Assembly: GCA_938045585.1 (NCBI GenBank)
Contig: CALIAU010000004.1
Location: forward strand, 89,534 to 153,533
Direction of reading: 5' to 3'
Length of the DNA: 64,000 nucleotides
Source: an uncultured Saprospiraceae bacterium
Lineage (GTDB): Bacteria > Bacteroidota > Bacteroidia > Chitinophagales > Saprospiraceae
Shown: piece by piece, positions 34,833 to 44,157 of the stretch
Layout of the letters: every line of letters begins with the position of its first letter
How positions within the stretch are numbered: position 1 is the stretch's first letter
Position numbers and translations under genes: made by a program
The notes under the pieces: model-generated
Database searches by the model: none
Told to the model about the DNA's origin: nothing
The model's input: the letters and a program-made list of their open reading frames with translations, nothing else

Positions 34833-36521
34833 ATGAAAAAAACATGTACAACTCTTTTATTCACCCTTACTTTAATTTTTAGCGGATTCGCTCAGTGCGA
34901 ATTAGATAATGCGAGTTTTGAAAACTGGTCCTTGGAAGACTTCGAGGTAGAAGATGGAAATGGCACCATTTATTCTAACGAAGTATTTTTACCTGAAAAC
35001 ACTGTTTCCGTTCTACGTTTTCTTTTTATTGCGTTCGAGCTCTTTTTTGACCCCGCCTTTGGCACCATACTCGAATCAGATCCACAAGGATTTGCAGGCA
35101 TGGATAGATCTACAGATGCCTCTGATGGTGAGTTCGCTGTAAAACTACAAGGTGGCTACGGTATAAATTTTGCCGATATATATTCACCTAAAAATTGTAC
35201 GGTGGTTCCTGATTCTTTTGCATTTGATGTCAAGCATGTAGGAGACAGTGATGACACCTTGAATGTATTTGTCATTTTTGATGAGGGCCTAGCTCCCCTT
35301 CCTGAAGATGAAGATGACTTGGCTAATTATCCTGCCTATGCGACTGGTGAATTTACTTATAATTCTGACTCTGCCTATCACAGAATCACTCTCCCTATCA
35401 TTGAGAATTTTGATGCCGCCATAGACACCTTCTACTATATCATAATCGCAACTACAGACGACAGCACTTACTTCTTGATTGACAATATGTCCATAGAAAG
35501 TGATGATGATGATCCACCCCCTACATGCAGCTTTGATGACTACCCTCCATTTAGTCTAACTCAGTCCGATAGGGTATGTATCTGTGAAGAATTTTCTGTT
35601 TTTGGGGAAACTGGTTTTGTATCAGACTTTGTTCTCCAAGACACTGTTCCACCATTGTTTTTAGTCCTTGATGCAAATGATGAGATATTGTACTCTTCTA
35701 CTTCAGATATTGACTTCTTATTTGAAGAAGACTTTTGCACAGACGACCCCTTTGAAGATCTTTTCTTAGTCCAAATATTATATGAGTCAGTAGACTCTAT
35801 AGGTGCACCCGAATTATGGACAGATCTCGATGACATTCCTAGTTGCCATGCGGTTTCAGAAAAACTTCAACTGTCTACCTTATTTAATGTATCTGTCATA
35901 GAAATGCTTTCTAATGGAGCTCCTTTAGATGATAGCGAAACTGTTTTTATTTGCAATATTGACGATATCATCGAAGAGTTTTCCTTTACACCGAATGCAA
36001 CAATGGTGTCTACTATTTTTGTTATCCGGGATAATACCGACATAATCGTTGAACAATTTGAAACAGACCAAACGACTATCTTCGACCTCCCTCCAGGAAA
36101 CTATGGGGTTGGTATGGCTGTCACTCCTGAATCGATTGCAGACTTTGTAGGACAAGAGACAGAAACACTCATTGCAAGTTTAGATTGCTGGTGGGGATCT
36201 GATAATTTCTATGAAGTAGTAGTGCTTGACGTAAACGATCCAGGATGTATTTCTTCTACAATTGATAGTGAACTCGCATCAAATATTCGTATTCTAGAAA
36301 ACCCTGTTCTTAATAGGCTAGAAGTCCAGATAAGTCAGGATATCTCCAAGTCTGTACAGCTCAGTATCTTTGACATGAATGGTAAAATGCAAGCTTCTAA
36401 ATCACTCAACAAATTGGAAGGAAATTTAGAGTTTGATGTGGCTTCCTTTCCACAAGGTAGTTATGTACTACAGATTGTTTCGGATGATGGAATTGCTAGT
36501 TACAAGTTTATGAAGATGTGA
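34833..36521 (+). CDS. T9SS-secreted protein of unknown function
   Basis: I take the start at 34833 (MKKTCTTLLFTLTLIFSG), where a clean signal peptide ends at GFAQ; 562 residues. The N-terminal half resembles a carbohydrate-binding-like beta-sandwich (DNASFENWSLEDFEV, then a SFAFDVKHVGDSDDTLNVFV region), common in secreted saprospirian proteins. An acidic linker (ESDDDDPPPTC) follows, and a second beta-rich domain has several Cys. Residues about 485-562 are a T9SS sorting domain (IRILENPVLNRLEVQ). The protein is strongly acidic. No catalytic motif was recognised. Confidence 0.82.
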   Translation: MKKTCTTLLFTLTLIFSGFAQCELDNASFENWSLEDFEVEDGNGTIYSNEVFLPENTVSVLRFLFIAFELFFDPAFGTILESDPQGFAGMDRSTDASDGEFAVKLQGGYGINFADIYSPKNCTVVPDSFAFDVKHVGDSDDTLNVFVIFDEGLAPLPEDEDDLANYPAYATGEFTYNSDSAYHRITLPIIENFDAAIDTFYYIIIATTDDSTYFLIDNMSIESDDDDPPPTCSFDDYPPFSLTQSDRVCICEEFSVFGETGFVSDFVLQDTVPPLFLVLDANDEILYSSTSDIDFLFEEDFCTDDPFEDLFLVQILYESVDSIGAPELWTDLDDIPSCHAVSEKLQLSTLFNVSVIEMLSNGAPLDDSETVFICNIDDIIEEFSFTPNATMVSTIFVIRDNTDIIVEQFETDQTTIFDLPPGNYGVGMAVTPESIADFVGQETETLIASLDCWWGSDNFYEVVVLDVNDPGCISSTIDSELASNIRILENPVLNRLEVQISQDISKSVQLSIFDMNGKMQASKSLNKLEGNLEFDVASFPQGSYVLQIVSDDGIASYKFMKM

Positions 36522-36568
36522 TTGGAAAGATAGTAGTGAGGCTTAAACTACTTTAAGAATAATATATG

Positions 36569-36600
36569 CGCCTTTGCAAAATTGCAAAGGCGTTTTTCTT
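36569..36600 (+). terminator. Rho-independent terminator after T9SS gene
   Basis: An 11-bp inverted repeat, CGCCTTTGCAA (36569-36579) and TTGCAAAGGCG (36582-36592), has a very short loop and is followed by five T. It lies 48 bp after the stop of the T9SS gene. Confidence 0.85.
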
Positions 36601-36695
36601 TAATTAAGCTAAGCAAGTGAGACTTGAAATGGGCAGAATAAGAAGATTCTTAGGATTATATTCTCTTTATAGAAACTGCTTGACGATTAAAAAAA

Positions 36696-36743
36696 ACCGT
36701 AAAACCATGAAACCATGAAACCGCTGTGACACTCCGTGTCACA
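36696..36743 (-). repeat. Short AAACCATG tandem repeat and hairpin at the lipA 3' end
   Basis: The stretch 36696-36724 is built from AAACC(A/G)TGA-like units. Immediately next to it is a perfect hairpin TGTGACAC-TCC-GTGTCACA (36725-36743) that includes the lipA stop codon. On the minus strand the hairpin is followed by T-rich repeat units, so it may act in termination of lipA. The rest of the gap (36601-36695) shows nothing I recognise. Confidence 0.6.
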
Positions 36744-37617
36744 AATGCCTTTCCGCATGATAACTGGATCGCACCAGTGGTCCTGACTCCACAAAGTCAA
36801 AGCCTATTTTTTCGCCTTCTTCCTTATAAAAAGCAAACACATCAGGATGCACAAACTCTTCTACAGCTAAATGCATTTTAGTAGGTTGTAGATACTGACC
36901 TATAGTAACAACATCACAGCCATTAGCATGTAGGTCATGTAATATTTCTATAACCTCTTCCTTCGTTTCTCCCAGTCCTACCATAAAGCCCGACTTCGTT
37001 CTATGACCAGCTTCTTTAGTACGTTTTATTTGTTCTAGACTTCTATCGTATTTTGCTTGCGGACGTACTAAACGATATAAGCGTCTAACCGTTTCCATAT
37101 TATGAGAGACTACTTCTTGGCCACCTGCAATCATGCGAGATAAAGCCTCCCAGTTAGCTCGTACATCAGGAATTAATGTCTCAATAGTTGTATTCGGAGA
37201 TTGTTCCTTGACGGATTTTACCGTTTGATACCATATCTCCGCTCCCCTATCTTTTAACTCATCTCTATTCACTGATGTGATTACTGCGTGCTTGACCTCC
37301 ATAAGCCGAATTGCCTCTGCAACACGATTGGGTTCATCTTCATCATACTCTGGAGGTCTACCTGTTTTTACTGCACAAAAAGAACAACTTCTCGTACATA
37401 CATCACCAAGAATCATAAACGTCGCAGTACCTGCACCCCAGCATTCGCCCATGTTTGGACAATTTCCACTTTGGCAGATAGTATGTAACTTATACTCATC
37501 TACTAAGCGACGTACTTTTCTATATTTTTCTCCAATTGGTAATTTTACTCGAAGCCAATCTGGTTTCTTGGCTCGTTTCGGCTTATCTTCTTTATTTACT
37601 ACTGGTAAGTCTATCAC
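36739..37617 (-). CDS. lipA: Lipoyl synthase
   Basis: The 292-residue radical-SAM enzyme has CxxxCxxC (CTRSCSFC) for the SAM cluster and the auxiliary-cluster cysteines in [12 protein letters not shown], plus [10 protein letters not shown]. The C-terminal RSSYHAE contains the conserved Ser that ligates the auxiliary cluster. It inserts two sulfurs into octanoyl-protein to form the lipoyl cofactor of 2-oxoacid dehydrogenases. It lies 11 bp downstream of an outer-membrane barrel gene on the same strand. The stop codon lies within a hairpin. Confidence 0.95.
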   Translation of the reverse strand: MIDLPVVNKEDKPKRAKKPDWLRVKLPIGEKYRKVRRLVDEYKLHTICQSGNCPNMGECWGAGTATFMILGDVCTRSCSFCAVKTGRPPEYDEDEPNRVAEAIRLMEVKHAVITSVNRDELKDRGAEIWYQTVKSVKEQSPNTTIETLIPDVRANWEALSRMIAGGQEVVSHNMETVRRLYRLVRPQAKYDRSLEQIKRTKEAGHRTKSGFMVGLGETKEEVIEILHDLHANGCDVVTIGQYLQPTKMHLAVEEFVHPDVFAFYKEEGEKIGFDFVESGPLVRSSYHAERHL

Positions 37618-37628
37618 TACTTTTACTT

Positions 37629-38435
37629 TTAATTAGAACGTATTCCGAATTCAAATTTCAAATAAAATTTTAAAAAATATGGCCTGTTCTTAATATTCTC
37701 AGACTCTGTAAGTATATCTATTTTTTTAATAAAAAGATCTCCCTGTATGCCTACTTCCAAGGCTTTGGCATATTTATCAAATGCCCCTAGTGAAAACAGT
37801 AATCCAGCTTTCCCTTGAATACCCGGAGTAAAGCCTATTTCGGTCAAGCCTCTAAAGAATCCTGATGATCCATATACATCATTTGACAAAAACTTCTCAG
37901 CATTGTCTTCCGTAAACTTTTCTGTACGCAACTCTACCTCTGAAGCGCCGGCATCTACCACATATATTAACTCCAGATAATAAGGTTTGAGAATTGCTAA
38001 AGAAGGCCCTGCTTCTATATTATAGCCTACTGCAATTCCCTTGCGCTTTGCTTTCTCAGATTTAAATACTTTTTTCCCAACCCCTGCTCTCAAATTGATA
38101 AGCGAATTTATCTTTCCAAAAGAAAATGACCGTGAACTATTAAACAGACCAAAAGATAAATTTCTGTTTATCCTACGCTCTCTATGATCCTTGGTATATC
38201 CAAGTTCAAACATGTAGTAATTTGTACGATCATAACTAACTATCTTACCCGTATTGTACGCAAAGGCAAAGCCGTTTTCGTGCCATCTTATATCATAGGT
38301 CTTTTCCCTTTTATATATGATACCCTTCAGGTTCTCCTCCACCTGCTTAGGCTGCAATATCTGCTGCCCCTCTGCTGGCAAAGCCAAGCAAAGCAAAAGG
38401 ATAGGTAGCAATATCTTGTAGAAGTGTAAAACCAT
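37629..38435 (-). CDS. Outer-membrane beta-barrel protein next to lipA
   Basis: I take the start at 38435 ([15 protein letters not shown]), where the signal peptide ends at AEGQQ; 268 residues. After a short helical part ([16 protein letters not shown]), alternating hydrophobic and polar beta-strands with aromatic ends fill the protein, which ends in a typical barrel C-terminus (FYLKFEFGI). No substrate can be assigned. It is the first gene of a two-gene unit with lipA; the link may be positional only. Confidence 0.78.
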   Translation of the reverse strand: MVLHFYKILLPILLLCLALPAEGQQILQPKQVEENLKGIIYKREKTYDIRWHENGFAFAYNTGKIVSYDRTNYYMFELGYTKDHRERRINRNLSFGLFNSSRSFSFGKINSLINLRAGVGKKVFKSEKAKRKGIAVGYNIEAGPSLAILKPYYLELIYVVDAGASEVELRTEKFTEDNAEKFLSNDVYGSSGFFRGLTEIGFTPGIQGKAGLLFSLGAFDKYAKALEVGIQGDLFIKKIDILTESENIKNRPYFLKFYLKFEFGIRSN

Positions 38436-38547
38436 CTGGATAAAGTTAAGAATTCTTACAATAAGCTGCTGCAGGAAATCGCTTAACAAAGATAATTTGG
38501 CGACACCAAAGCACGATATTTGGTATAATTTATCCATTTTTACACAT

Positions 38548-40020
38548 ATGAATTCACTTTCACCTACTGCAATTCTCATTGTTCTTGTGGCTTATTTTGT
38601 AGGACTTTACCTTGTCTCCTTTTTCACAAGTAAAAATTCAGATAGTAATACCTTCTTTTCAGCCAATAAAAATTCACCTTGGATTCTAGTAGCAATTGGT
38701 ATGATAGGCGCCTCCTTGTCTGGGGTTACCTTTATTTCCATCCCTGGTGTGGTAGGTGCAGGAGGCTACAATATGGCCTTCTCTTATATGCAGATGGTCT
38801 TTGGCTACCTAGTTGGCTACTTTATCATTGCCACCGTCCTCATGCCCATATATTACAAATTAAACCTTATCTCCATTTATGGATATTTAGAACAGCGATT
38901 TGGATTCTATAGTTACAAAACGGGGGCCTTTTACTTTATAGTTTCCAGAATAATAGGAGCTACATTTAGACTCTTTCTTGTCTCTATGGTATTTCACCAA
39001 TTTATTGGCGAACCCTTTGGCATCCCACTTTGGTTGACAGTGCTTTTGACTATCATCCTCATTTGGATCTACACCTATAAGGGTGGAATAAAAACAATTG
39101 TATGGACAGACACCATTCAAACCGTCTGTATGCTAACTGCGGTGATTTTAAGCATCTACTTTATAGGAAAAGAAATGGATCTAGGTCTTACAGATCTTAT
39201 TCCTACGATACAATCCTCCGAGTATTCACAGATGTTTTTCTGGGAAGGTGGTTGGGCAGATGCTAATAACTTTTTTAAACAATTTATAAGTGGTGCCCTT
39301 ATCGCTTTAGTTATGACGGGACTTGATCAAGACATGATGCAAAAAAACTTGACCTGTAGAAGTCTTGGCGATGCGCAGAAGAATGTATTTCTATTTTCAG
39401 TCATTCTGATTTTTGCAAATCTCTTGTTTCTATCACTGGGAGCTCTACTATACATGTATGCTGATTTCATACAACTTGCCATTCCAGAACGCTCAGACCT
39501 ACTCTATCCTATTATTGCATTGGAACATCTACCACCCTTCTTGGGAATCGTATTTATCCTTGGTCTCATTGCAGCAGCATACAGCAGCGCAGATTCAGCC
39601 CTGACTTCGCTGACAACTTCGTTTTGTTTTGACTTCTTAGACTTCGACAAAAAAGACAGGACAGAGAAAGAAAAGAAGAAGATTCGTATCCTTGTACACA
39701 TTGCCTTTTCGTTTATCCTCTACGTGATCATTCTCATATTTAGCACACTCAATGATACTGCGGTGATTAACGACCTACTTGTGTGGGCTGGCTACACCTA
39801 CGGGCCTCTCCTCGGTCTATTCGCCTTTGGGATTTTCACTAAGCGCAAGATCATTGATAAACTAGTTATCCCTGTGGCCATCATTGCTCCCATTCTCTCC
39901 TACCTTATAAATACAAATTCCGAACTTATTTTTGGAGATTTTAAGATAGGCAGCCTAGTGATAGCACTGAATGGATTTTTGACGTTCTTAGGCTTACTTG
40001 CTATTTCTAAAAGTGCTTAG
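38548..40020 (+). CDS. SSS-family sodium/solute symporter upstream of the murQ region
   Basis: I take the start at 38548 (MNSLSPTAILIVLVAY), 490 residues, with about 13 membrane helices. SSF features include FFSANKNSPWILVAIGMIGAS, YTYKGGIKTIVWTDTIQ and GLIAAAYSSADSALTSLTTS. It imports a solute with sodium. The nearest metabolic gene on the same strand is murQ, 1.4 kb downstream, so MurNAc is a reasonable substrate guess; sialic acid or another sugar is possible. The G of its TAG stop is also the first base of repeat element B. Confidence 0.88.
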   Translation: MNSLSPTAILIVLVAYFVGLYLVSFFTSKNSDSNTFFSANKNSPWILVAIGMIGASLSGVTFISIPGVVGAGGYNMAFSYMQMVFGYLVGYFIIATVLMPIYYKLNLISIYGYLEQRFGFYSYKTGAFYFIVSRIIGATFRLFLVSMVFHQFIGEPFGIPLWLTVLLTIILIWIYTYKGGIKTIVWTDTIQTVCMLTAVILSIYFIGKEMDLGLTDLIPTIQSSEYSQMFFWEGGWADANNFFKQFISGALIALVMTGLDQDMMQKNLTCRSLGDAQKNVFLFSVILIFANLLFLSLGALLYMYADFIQLAIPERSDLLYPIIALEHLPPFLGIVFILGLIAAAYSSADSALTSLTTSFCFDFLDFDKKDRTEKEKKKIRILVHIAFSFILYVIILIFSTLNDTAVINDLLVWAGYTYGPLLGLFAFGIFTKRKIIDKLVIPVAIIAPILSYLINTNSELIFGDFKIGSLVIALNGFLTFLGLLAISKSA

Positions 40021-40158
40021 GGCGTGCCCCTCGCCTTGCTCGGGTCGGAGTATTCCAGGTTCGTTATTCACTCAGTCCTGCGGACCAAGCCTTCCATGTT
40101 CCTCACGCAGGTCCCCCTTCGGGTGACAGCCTTCGACTTCCTTACTATCCTTCACGCG
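40020..40158 (+). repeat. GC-rich interspersed hairpin element, copy B
   Basis: This 139-bp element starts GGGCGTGCCCC at the last base of the symporter stop codon and ends CACGCG. It shares the end motifs and the GTCC-loop-GGAC and CCC-TTC-GGG mini-hairpins of the family. It lacks the large CCTGCCTGC palindrome and has different loop sequences. It occupies the first half of the 303-bp gap before the orphan lipoprotein gene. Confidence 0.75.
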
Positions 40159-40180
40159 ATAATTAAAGCATAATGATGCA

Positions 40181-40268
40181 CAGACGAACGGACGAACAGA
40201 CGGAACGGACGGAACGGATGGAACGGACAGAGCAGACAGTGCGAACAAAGCGGAAAGACTAATAGACT
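40181..40268 (+). repeat. GGACGGAAC-type degenerate repeat, left copy
   Basis: This stretch is built of degenerate GGACGGAAC / CAGACGAACGGACGAA units. The reverse-complement type occurs at 41301-41390. The two bracket the lipoprotein gene 40324-41145 in inverted orientation, and both contain GACGAACGGACGAA or its complement at their outer ends. The sequence is unlike normal coding or regulatory DNA here. Confidence 0.75.
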
Positions 40269-40323
40269 AAGTAAATAGAAAGATTCCATACGTAGTTAAT
40301 TAGGGACTTTCTAAACTTATCAT

Positions 40324-41145
40324 TTATTCATATAAGAGATCGTAAGAAAAATTCCCATCAGAATTATAAATAGGTAGCGGTTCATAGGAACGAATTAAAT
40401 TATCTTCTGAGGATAAAATATTTATGCTGTGCATTTCCTCGTCCATTTCTTCAGTTAAATTATTTAGAGTAAAACGCGTTAATTTTTTTGGAACCTGCTT
40501 AGTAATCTTCAAGTCTAACAAAAACAAAAACTCCTCGTATACATAGGGAGCATTATCAATTATGGTGTTAAGTAAATATTTTGGATGTATCTCTTCAGCA
40601 TAGTCGGAAAAAAAATATTCTTGTATAAGATGCATATCAGAATCCTCAGGCATATAATATACTTGTATGGATACTATATTGTCGTTATCATCTCTTACAA
40701 ATTTTGTATCAGTCACCGTACCAGCATAACTTGACCTGTGTGAATCAATATAACCATCTGATGTTTCTATTTCAATTCTCTTAGTGCCTCTTTTCAGGAT
40801 AATAGCATCTCCCTCATAGTTTATAATATATTCTTCAGAAAAAGTAGAAAGCATAGGATTTTGAGCATACCATATAGCAGTAAGGTTTGAATCTATGCGT
40901 TCAAAAAAAGTAAACGGCATGAAATTGAAATTTTCATAAATGCTAGTCAAGTTACTTGAATCATCATAGGTAAAATCAATATAATCTCCAATGTCATTAT
41001 TATTAAAATACTTATCCACTCTTACTAGCTTAAGAGACTCCATGGATTGTGTCTCATCTTTTACACCCTCATCAATATCATTGGTACATGAAGAATTAAA
41101 ACTGAGAATGAAACAACATGAAATCAAAAAATATTTATTCAACAT
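40324..41145 (-). CDS. Orphan lipoprotein of unknown function
   Basis: The 273-residue protein has a lipoprotein signal (ILSFNSSC, Cys20 lipidated) followed by an acidic linker. The mature part is beta-rich with many Asp, Glu, Tyr and Ser, including the phrases DFTYDDSSNLTSIYENF and DNDNIVSIQVYY. These resemble the repeated strands of secreted DUF4595-like or RHS/YD-like proteins of Bacteroidota, but I do not assign a family. It is transcribed alone, against its neighbours, is more AT-rich than them, and lies between inverted low-complexity repeats. Acquisition as a unit is possible. Confidence 0.75.
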   Translation of the reverse strand: MLNKYFLISCCFILSFNSSCTNDIDEGVKDETQSMESLKLVRVDKYFNNNDIGDYIDFTYDDSSNLTSIYENFNFMPFTFFERIDSNLTAIWYAQNPMLSTFSEEYIINYEGDAIILKRGTKRIEIETSDGYIDSHRSSYAGTVTDTKFVRDDNDNIVSIQVYYMPEDSDMHLIQEYFFSDYAEEIHPKYLLNTIIDNAPYVYEEFLFLLDLKITKQVPKKLTRFTLNNLTEEMDEEMHSINILSSEDNLIRSYEPLPIYNSDGNFSYDLLYE

Positions 41146-41300
41146 AGTCTGGTTTGAAGATTAAAAAAACAATGACTCCAAGCATTGCAAATATATTCTT
41201 AAACTTTATCAAAAGCTATTATCTTAATTTACAAAATATTCCAGATTCTATCTGTCTTCCATTACACTAAAACAAAATAAATTAGAATAATTGATTTAAC

Positions 41301-41390
41301 CCGTTCATCCGTTCTCTCTGCTCCGTCCGTTTAGTCCGCTTTGTCCGCTCCGTCCGTTGAGTCCGTTGAGTCTGCTTCGTCCGTTCGTCC
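41301..41390 (-). repeat. CCGTCCGTT-type degenerate repeat, right copy
   Basis: Degenerate units of CCGTCCGTT, TCCGCTTTG and GAGTCCGTT run for about 90 bp, ending TTCGTCCGTTCGTCC, the complement of the outer end of the left copy. The 286-bp gap here otherwise holds only AT-rich DNA: 41146-41300 shows nothing recognised, and 41391-41431 is the murQ leader. Confidence 0.75.
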
Positions 41391-41431
41391 TATAATTACT
41401 ACCTTTAAACTTAATATACAAGCACAGACAT

Positions 41432-42238
41432 TTGGAAAAATTCACAGAAAAAGATTCTCACTATAGACACTTAGAAAAGATGTCCACTGCAGAACTTTTA
41501 AAATCTATCAATACAGAAGACAAGACAGTCCCACAGGCAATAGAAAAACAACTGGACGAGATTAGGGCACTAGTGGATGCTGTTTATGAAAAAATGTCAG
41601 CAGGCGGGCGTCTATTCTATATTGGCGCTGGAACAAGTGGTCGCCTAGGCATAGTAGATGCTTCCGAATGTCCGCCTACCTTTGGCGTTCCACATGAGTG
41701 GGTGATTGGTCTCATTGCAGGGGGAGATAGTGCTATTAGAAAGGCAGTGGAATTTGCAGAAGACAGCCATGCCTTATCCTGGGAAGACCTGTCCAAGCAT
41801 CAAGTCTCTTCAGATGATTTTGTCATAGGCATTGCAGCCTCTGGCACCACCCCCTATGTCATCCATGGTCTCGCCAAATGTCAAGAGAATGGAATTAGCA
41901 CTGGCTGCATAGTGTGTAACCCAGACTCTCCAGTAGCTGCCAAAGCAGATTACCCTATTGAAGTAATTACAGGTCCTGAGTTTGTTACAGGAAGTACACG
42001 CATGAAAGCAGGCACTGCACAGAAATTGGTTTTAAATATGATTACAACTTCCGTCATGATAAAACTGGGACGTGTGCAAGATAATAAGATGGTGGACATG
42101 CAACTCAGCAATAATAAGCTAGTGGACCGGGGCACCTTTCTTTTGATGGACAAACTCAGCTTAAATTACGAAACAGCGCAAAAACTATTACTAGAACATG
42201 GCAGTGTAAGAAAAGCGCTAGCCTCCATAGAAAAATAA
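41432..42238 (+). CDS. murQ: N-acetylmuramic acid 6-phosphate etherase
   Basis: The 268-residue protein starts at TTG (MEKFTEKDSHYRHLEKM), whose sequence matches the usual MurQ N-terminus; no ATG precedes it in frame. The SIS domain contains FYIGAGTSGRLGIVDASECPP with the phosphosugar-binding Ser/Thr, the catalytic Glu in that region, and GSTRMKAGTAQKLVLNM. It cleaves the lactyl ether of MurNAc-6-P to give GlcNAc-6-P and D-lactate, in peptidoglycan recycling. No MurNAc kinase gene lies in the window. Confidence 0.93.
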   Translation: MEKFTEKDSHYRHLEKMSTAELLKSINTEDKTVPQAIEKQLDEIRALVDAVYEKMSAGGRLFYIGAGTSGRLGIVDASECPPTFGVPHEWVIGLIAGGDSAIRKAVEFAEDSHALSWEDLSKHQVSSDDFVIGIAASGTTPYVIHGLAKCQENGISTGCIVCNPDSPVAAKADYPIEVITGPEFVTGSTRMKAGTAQKLVLNMITTSVMIKLGRVQDNKMVDMQLSNNKLVDRGTFLLMDKLSLNYETAQKLLLEHGSVRKALASIEK

Positions 42239-42357
42239 GAGCTTACTCATTGATCTCCTATTAGCTTAGCAAATGCATACTTCTGCGTAATACCATAGAT
42301 TTTACATTTAATTTGTTATTTTTCATTACACATTATTAACTAAACAAGACGTGCATT

Positions 42358-43557
42358 ATGAAAACAACAATCCAAACCATCATTTTTATTTTTTGCTTTT
42401 TCGGATTTGTAAATGCCCAAGAGCTTACAATTACAAATCATCAATATGATGGCTTCCATAGTTTTCCAGGTGGAATACATTTTGCAGAAGATGCAAATGG
42501 TGCTATTTGGGTTTTACAAAACGGAGGCTTTGATGGAAACCTAATAACAAGATATACAGATGGGCTCTGGGAATGTGTAGAATTTGAAGATTGTTCTAAT
42601 TGCGTCTTAAACATGAATTCCGATAATAATGGTATCGTATATCTGAGTACTAGCATGGGCTTTTACGCCTGGGAAAACGAGACTTGGGTTGTGAAAACAG
42701 ATGACGTTACTGGCTCGGCAGATTTTACCTTTGATGCAGATAACAGACTCTGGTTTGAGCATGAGGGAACACCTGAACGTTTAGCAATTCTGAATAGTGA
42801 TGGGTCCATCGAATTTGTAGATGGCATTGAAGAAAAAGTGTCTGATCTCAGCTTTGGCACGGACGGTCTGATATGGTTTCAGAACCAACAAGAAATAGTA
42901 TCTACAGATGGTACTAACTTTACGCGTTTCGGCTTAGCAGGAGCACAGATGGTACCAGGAAAAAATAGTAGGACCTACTATACAGATTTCCTTGGGCAAT
43001 TAGGCTTTCTGGAAAACGGGACTATAAATGCTGTCCAATTTCCTAATGCAGATAATGGCTTTCAAACTACAGCCTTAGCCGCTGATACTAGATATAACTC
43101 TTTGTGGATAGGAAACCAAGGCGCAGAAGCGGGTATCACCCTACTTGACCTGAACACAGGAGAGTCGCAATTTATTAATTCAGATGATCTATACATCGAT
43201 GCGGTTGGTCTCACGGACGCTATGTTCGTAACAAGCGAAGGAACGCTATGGGCAGCAGGAAGATTTGAAGGACAGGTAGTAGAAATAGGGGTAGATTATA
43301 TCTCTTCGACTAAAGATCTTTCAGATAATGTACAACTCTATCCTAACCCTACAAGTGGCTTTCTTACTCTTTCCATTGAAGAAAATATAAAGGACGAACG
43401 CATTCGCATTTTTAATCAGTTAGGGAATGAAATTCTAGGAATCCCCATCTTGACACACAAAGAAAGTGTATCCATTGACCTGAGTGCCCAAGCAGCAGGC
43501 ATCTATTATGTACACATAGGGAATGCTCAATCGATTAAAAAGATTTTTAAACGCTAG
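42358..43557 (+). CDS. T9SS-secreted propeller-like protein
   Basis: The 399-residue protein has a signal peptide ending at NAQ (about residue 20). A run of propeller-like repeats resembles two-component-regulator-propeller blades (FAEDANGAIWVLQNGGFDG, SFGTDGLIWFQNQ, LWIGNQGAEAGITLLDL, TSEGTLWAAG). A T9SS sorting domain follows at about 320-399 (VQLYPNPTSGFLTL). It probably binds a ligand outside the cell; no enzyme motif was seen. It is a single-gene unit, 119 bp after murQ. Confidence 0.82.
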   Translation: MKTTIQTIIFIFCFFGFVNAQELTITNHQYDGFHSFPGGIHFAEDANGAIWVLQNGGFDGNLITRYTDGLWECVEFEDCSNCVLNMNSDNNGIVYLSTSMGFYAWENETWVVKTDDVTGSADFTFDADNRLWFEHEGTPERLAILNSDGSIEFVDGIEEKVSDLSFGTDGLIWFQNQQEIVSTDGTNFTRFGLAGAQMVPGKNSRTYYTDFLGQLGFLENGTINAVQFPNADNGFQTTALAADTRYNSLWIGNQGAEAGITLLDLNTGESQFINSDDLYIDAVGLTDAMFVTSEGTLWAAGRFEGQVVEIGVDYISSTKDLSDNVQLYPNPTSGFLTLSIEENIKDERIRIFNQLGNEILGIPILTHKESVSIDLSAQAAGIYYVHIGNAQSIKKIFKR

Positions 43558-43617
43558 AGAGCCAATACATATCAGATAAAAATCCTCTCTTTTAATGATT
43601 GCTAACGCTTAACAATC

Positions 43618-43684
43618 TAGCAATGGCACACATCTTGGCAAACTGTATCTGGTATATGAACTAAGGTTCTTAAGGCCATTGCTA
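43618..43684. repeat. Inverted repeat upstream of the ECF42 cluster
   Basis: TAGCAATGGC (43618-43627) and its exact complement GCCATTGCTA (43675-43684) are 47 bp apart. They lie in the 237-bp gap between the propeller gene and the first DGPF gene. The role is unknown; it may be a 3' structure of the upstream transcript. The rest of the gap shows no clear site. Confidence 0.5.
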
Positions 43685-43794
43685 CACATATCTGAATTAA
43701 TTTTGCAATTAATTTTCTATTCGTGTCCCCTTATATGAAATCAGCTTCGTAGTAAGGGTGAATTCTATTTATTTACCCATAAAAAAAGAAAATT

Positions 43795-44124
43795 ATGAAA
43801 AAGTTTATTGCATTGTATTACAATACCTCAGGTGTTCACCAAGAACAAATGGATCTTACAGATGATCAAAAAGAACAGATGATGGCACCCTGGGGAGCTT
43901 GGGCACAAAGATGTGGTAGTCAGTTATTGGACATGGGAGCCCCTTTTGCACCTGCTAGTGCTAGTACAAATGGTACATCATGGAATCCAAGCCAGCACTT
44001 GGTTACTGGATTTTCTATTGTACAAGCAAATAGTCTAAGCGAAGCTGAAAAATTATTTGTTGGACATCCTATCTATGATTATCCTGACCATGCTGTGGAA
44101 ATAAGCGAATGCGTTGAAATGTAG
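43795..44124 (+). CDS. DGPF/YCII-domain protein, first copy
   Basis: The 109-residue YCII-related protein starts MKKFIALYYNTSG; the usual DGPF pattern is weak, but the fold pattern is present (GFSIVQANSLSEAEKLFVGHP, then VEISECVEM). The family is a small ferredoxin-like barrel of unknown biochemical role. In many bacteria it is encoded beside ECF42 sigma factors, as here. It is the first gene of a plus-strand set of four ending with the sigma gene, 33 bp before the next gene. Confidence 0.8.
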   Translation: MKKFIALYYNTSGVHQEQMDLTDDQKEQMMAPWGAWAQRCGSQLLDMGAPFAPASASTNGTSWNPSQHLVTGFSIVQANSLSEAEKLFVGHPIYDYPDHAVEISECVEM

Positions 44125-44157
44125 GAAGTATTTAATCATAAATAAAATCATCTAATT

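Noticed and set aside
40181-41390. CRISPR or tRNA-like array in the GGACGGAAC and CCGTCCGTT stretches
   Set aside because: The units are degenerate and contiguous, with no spacers and no cas genes; no tRNA fold is apparent.
43722-43733. CGTGTCCCCTTA matching the start of repeat element A
   Set aside because: Only 12 bases match; no CACGCG end or hairpins follow, so a decayed copy cannot be supported.
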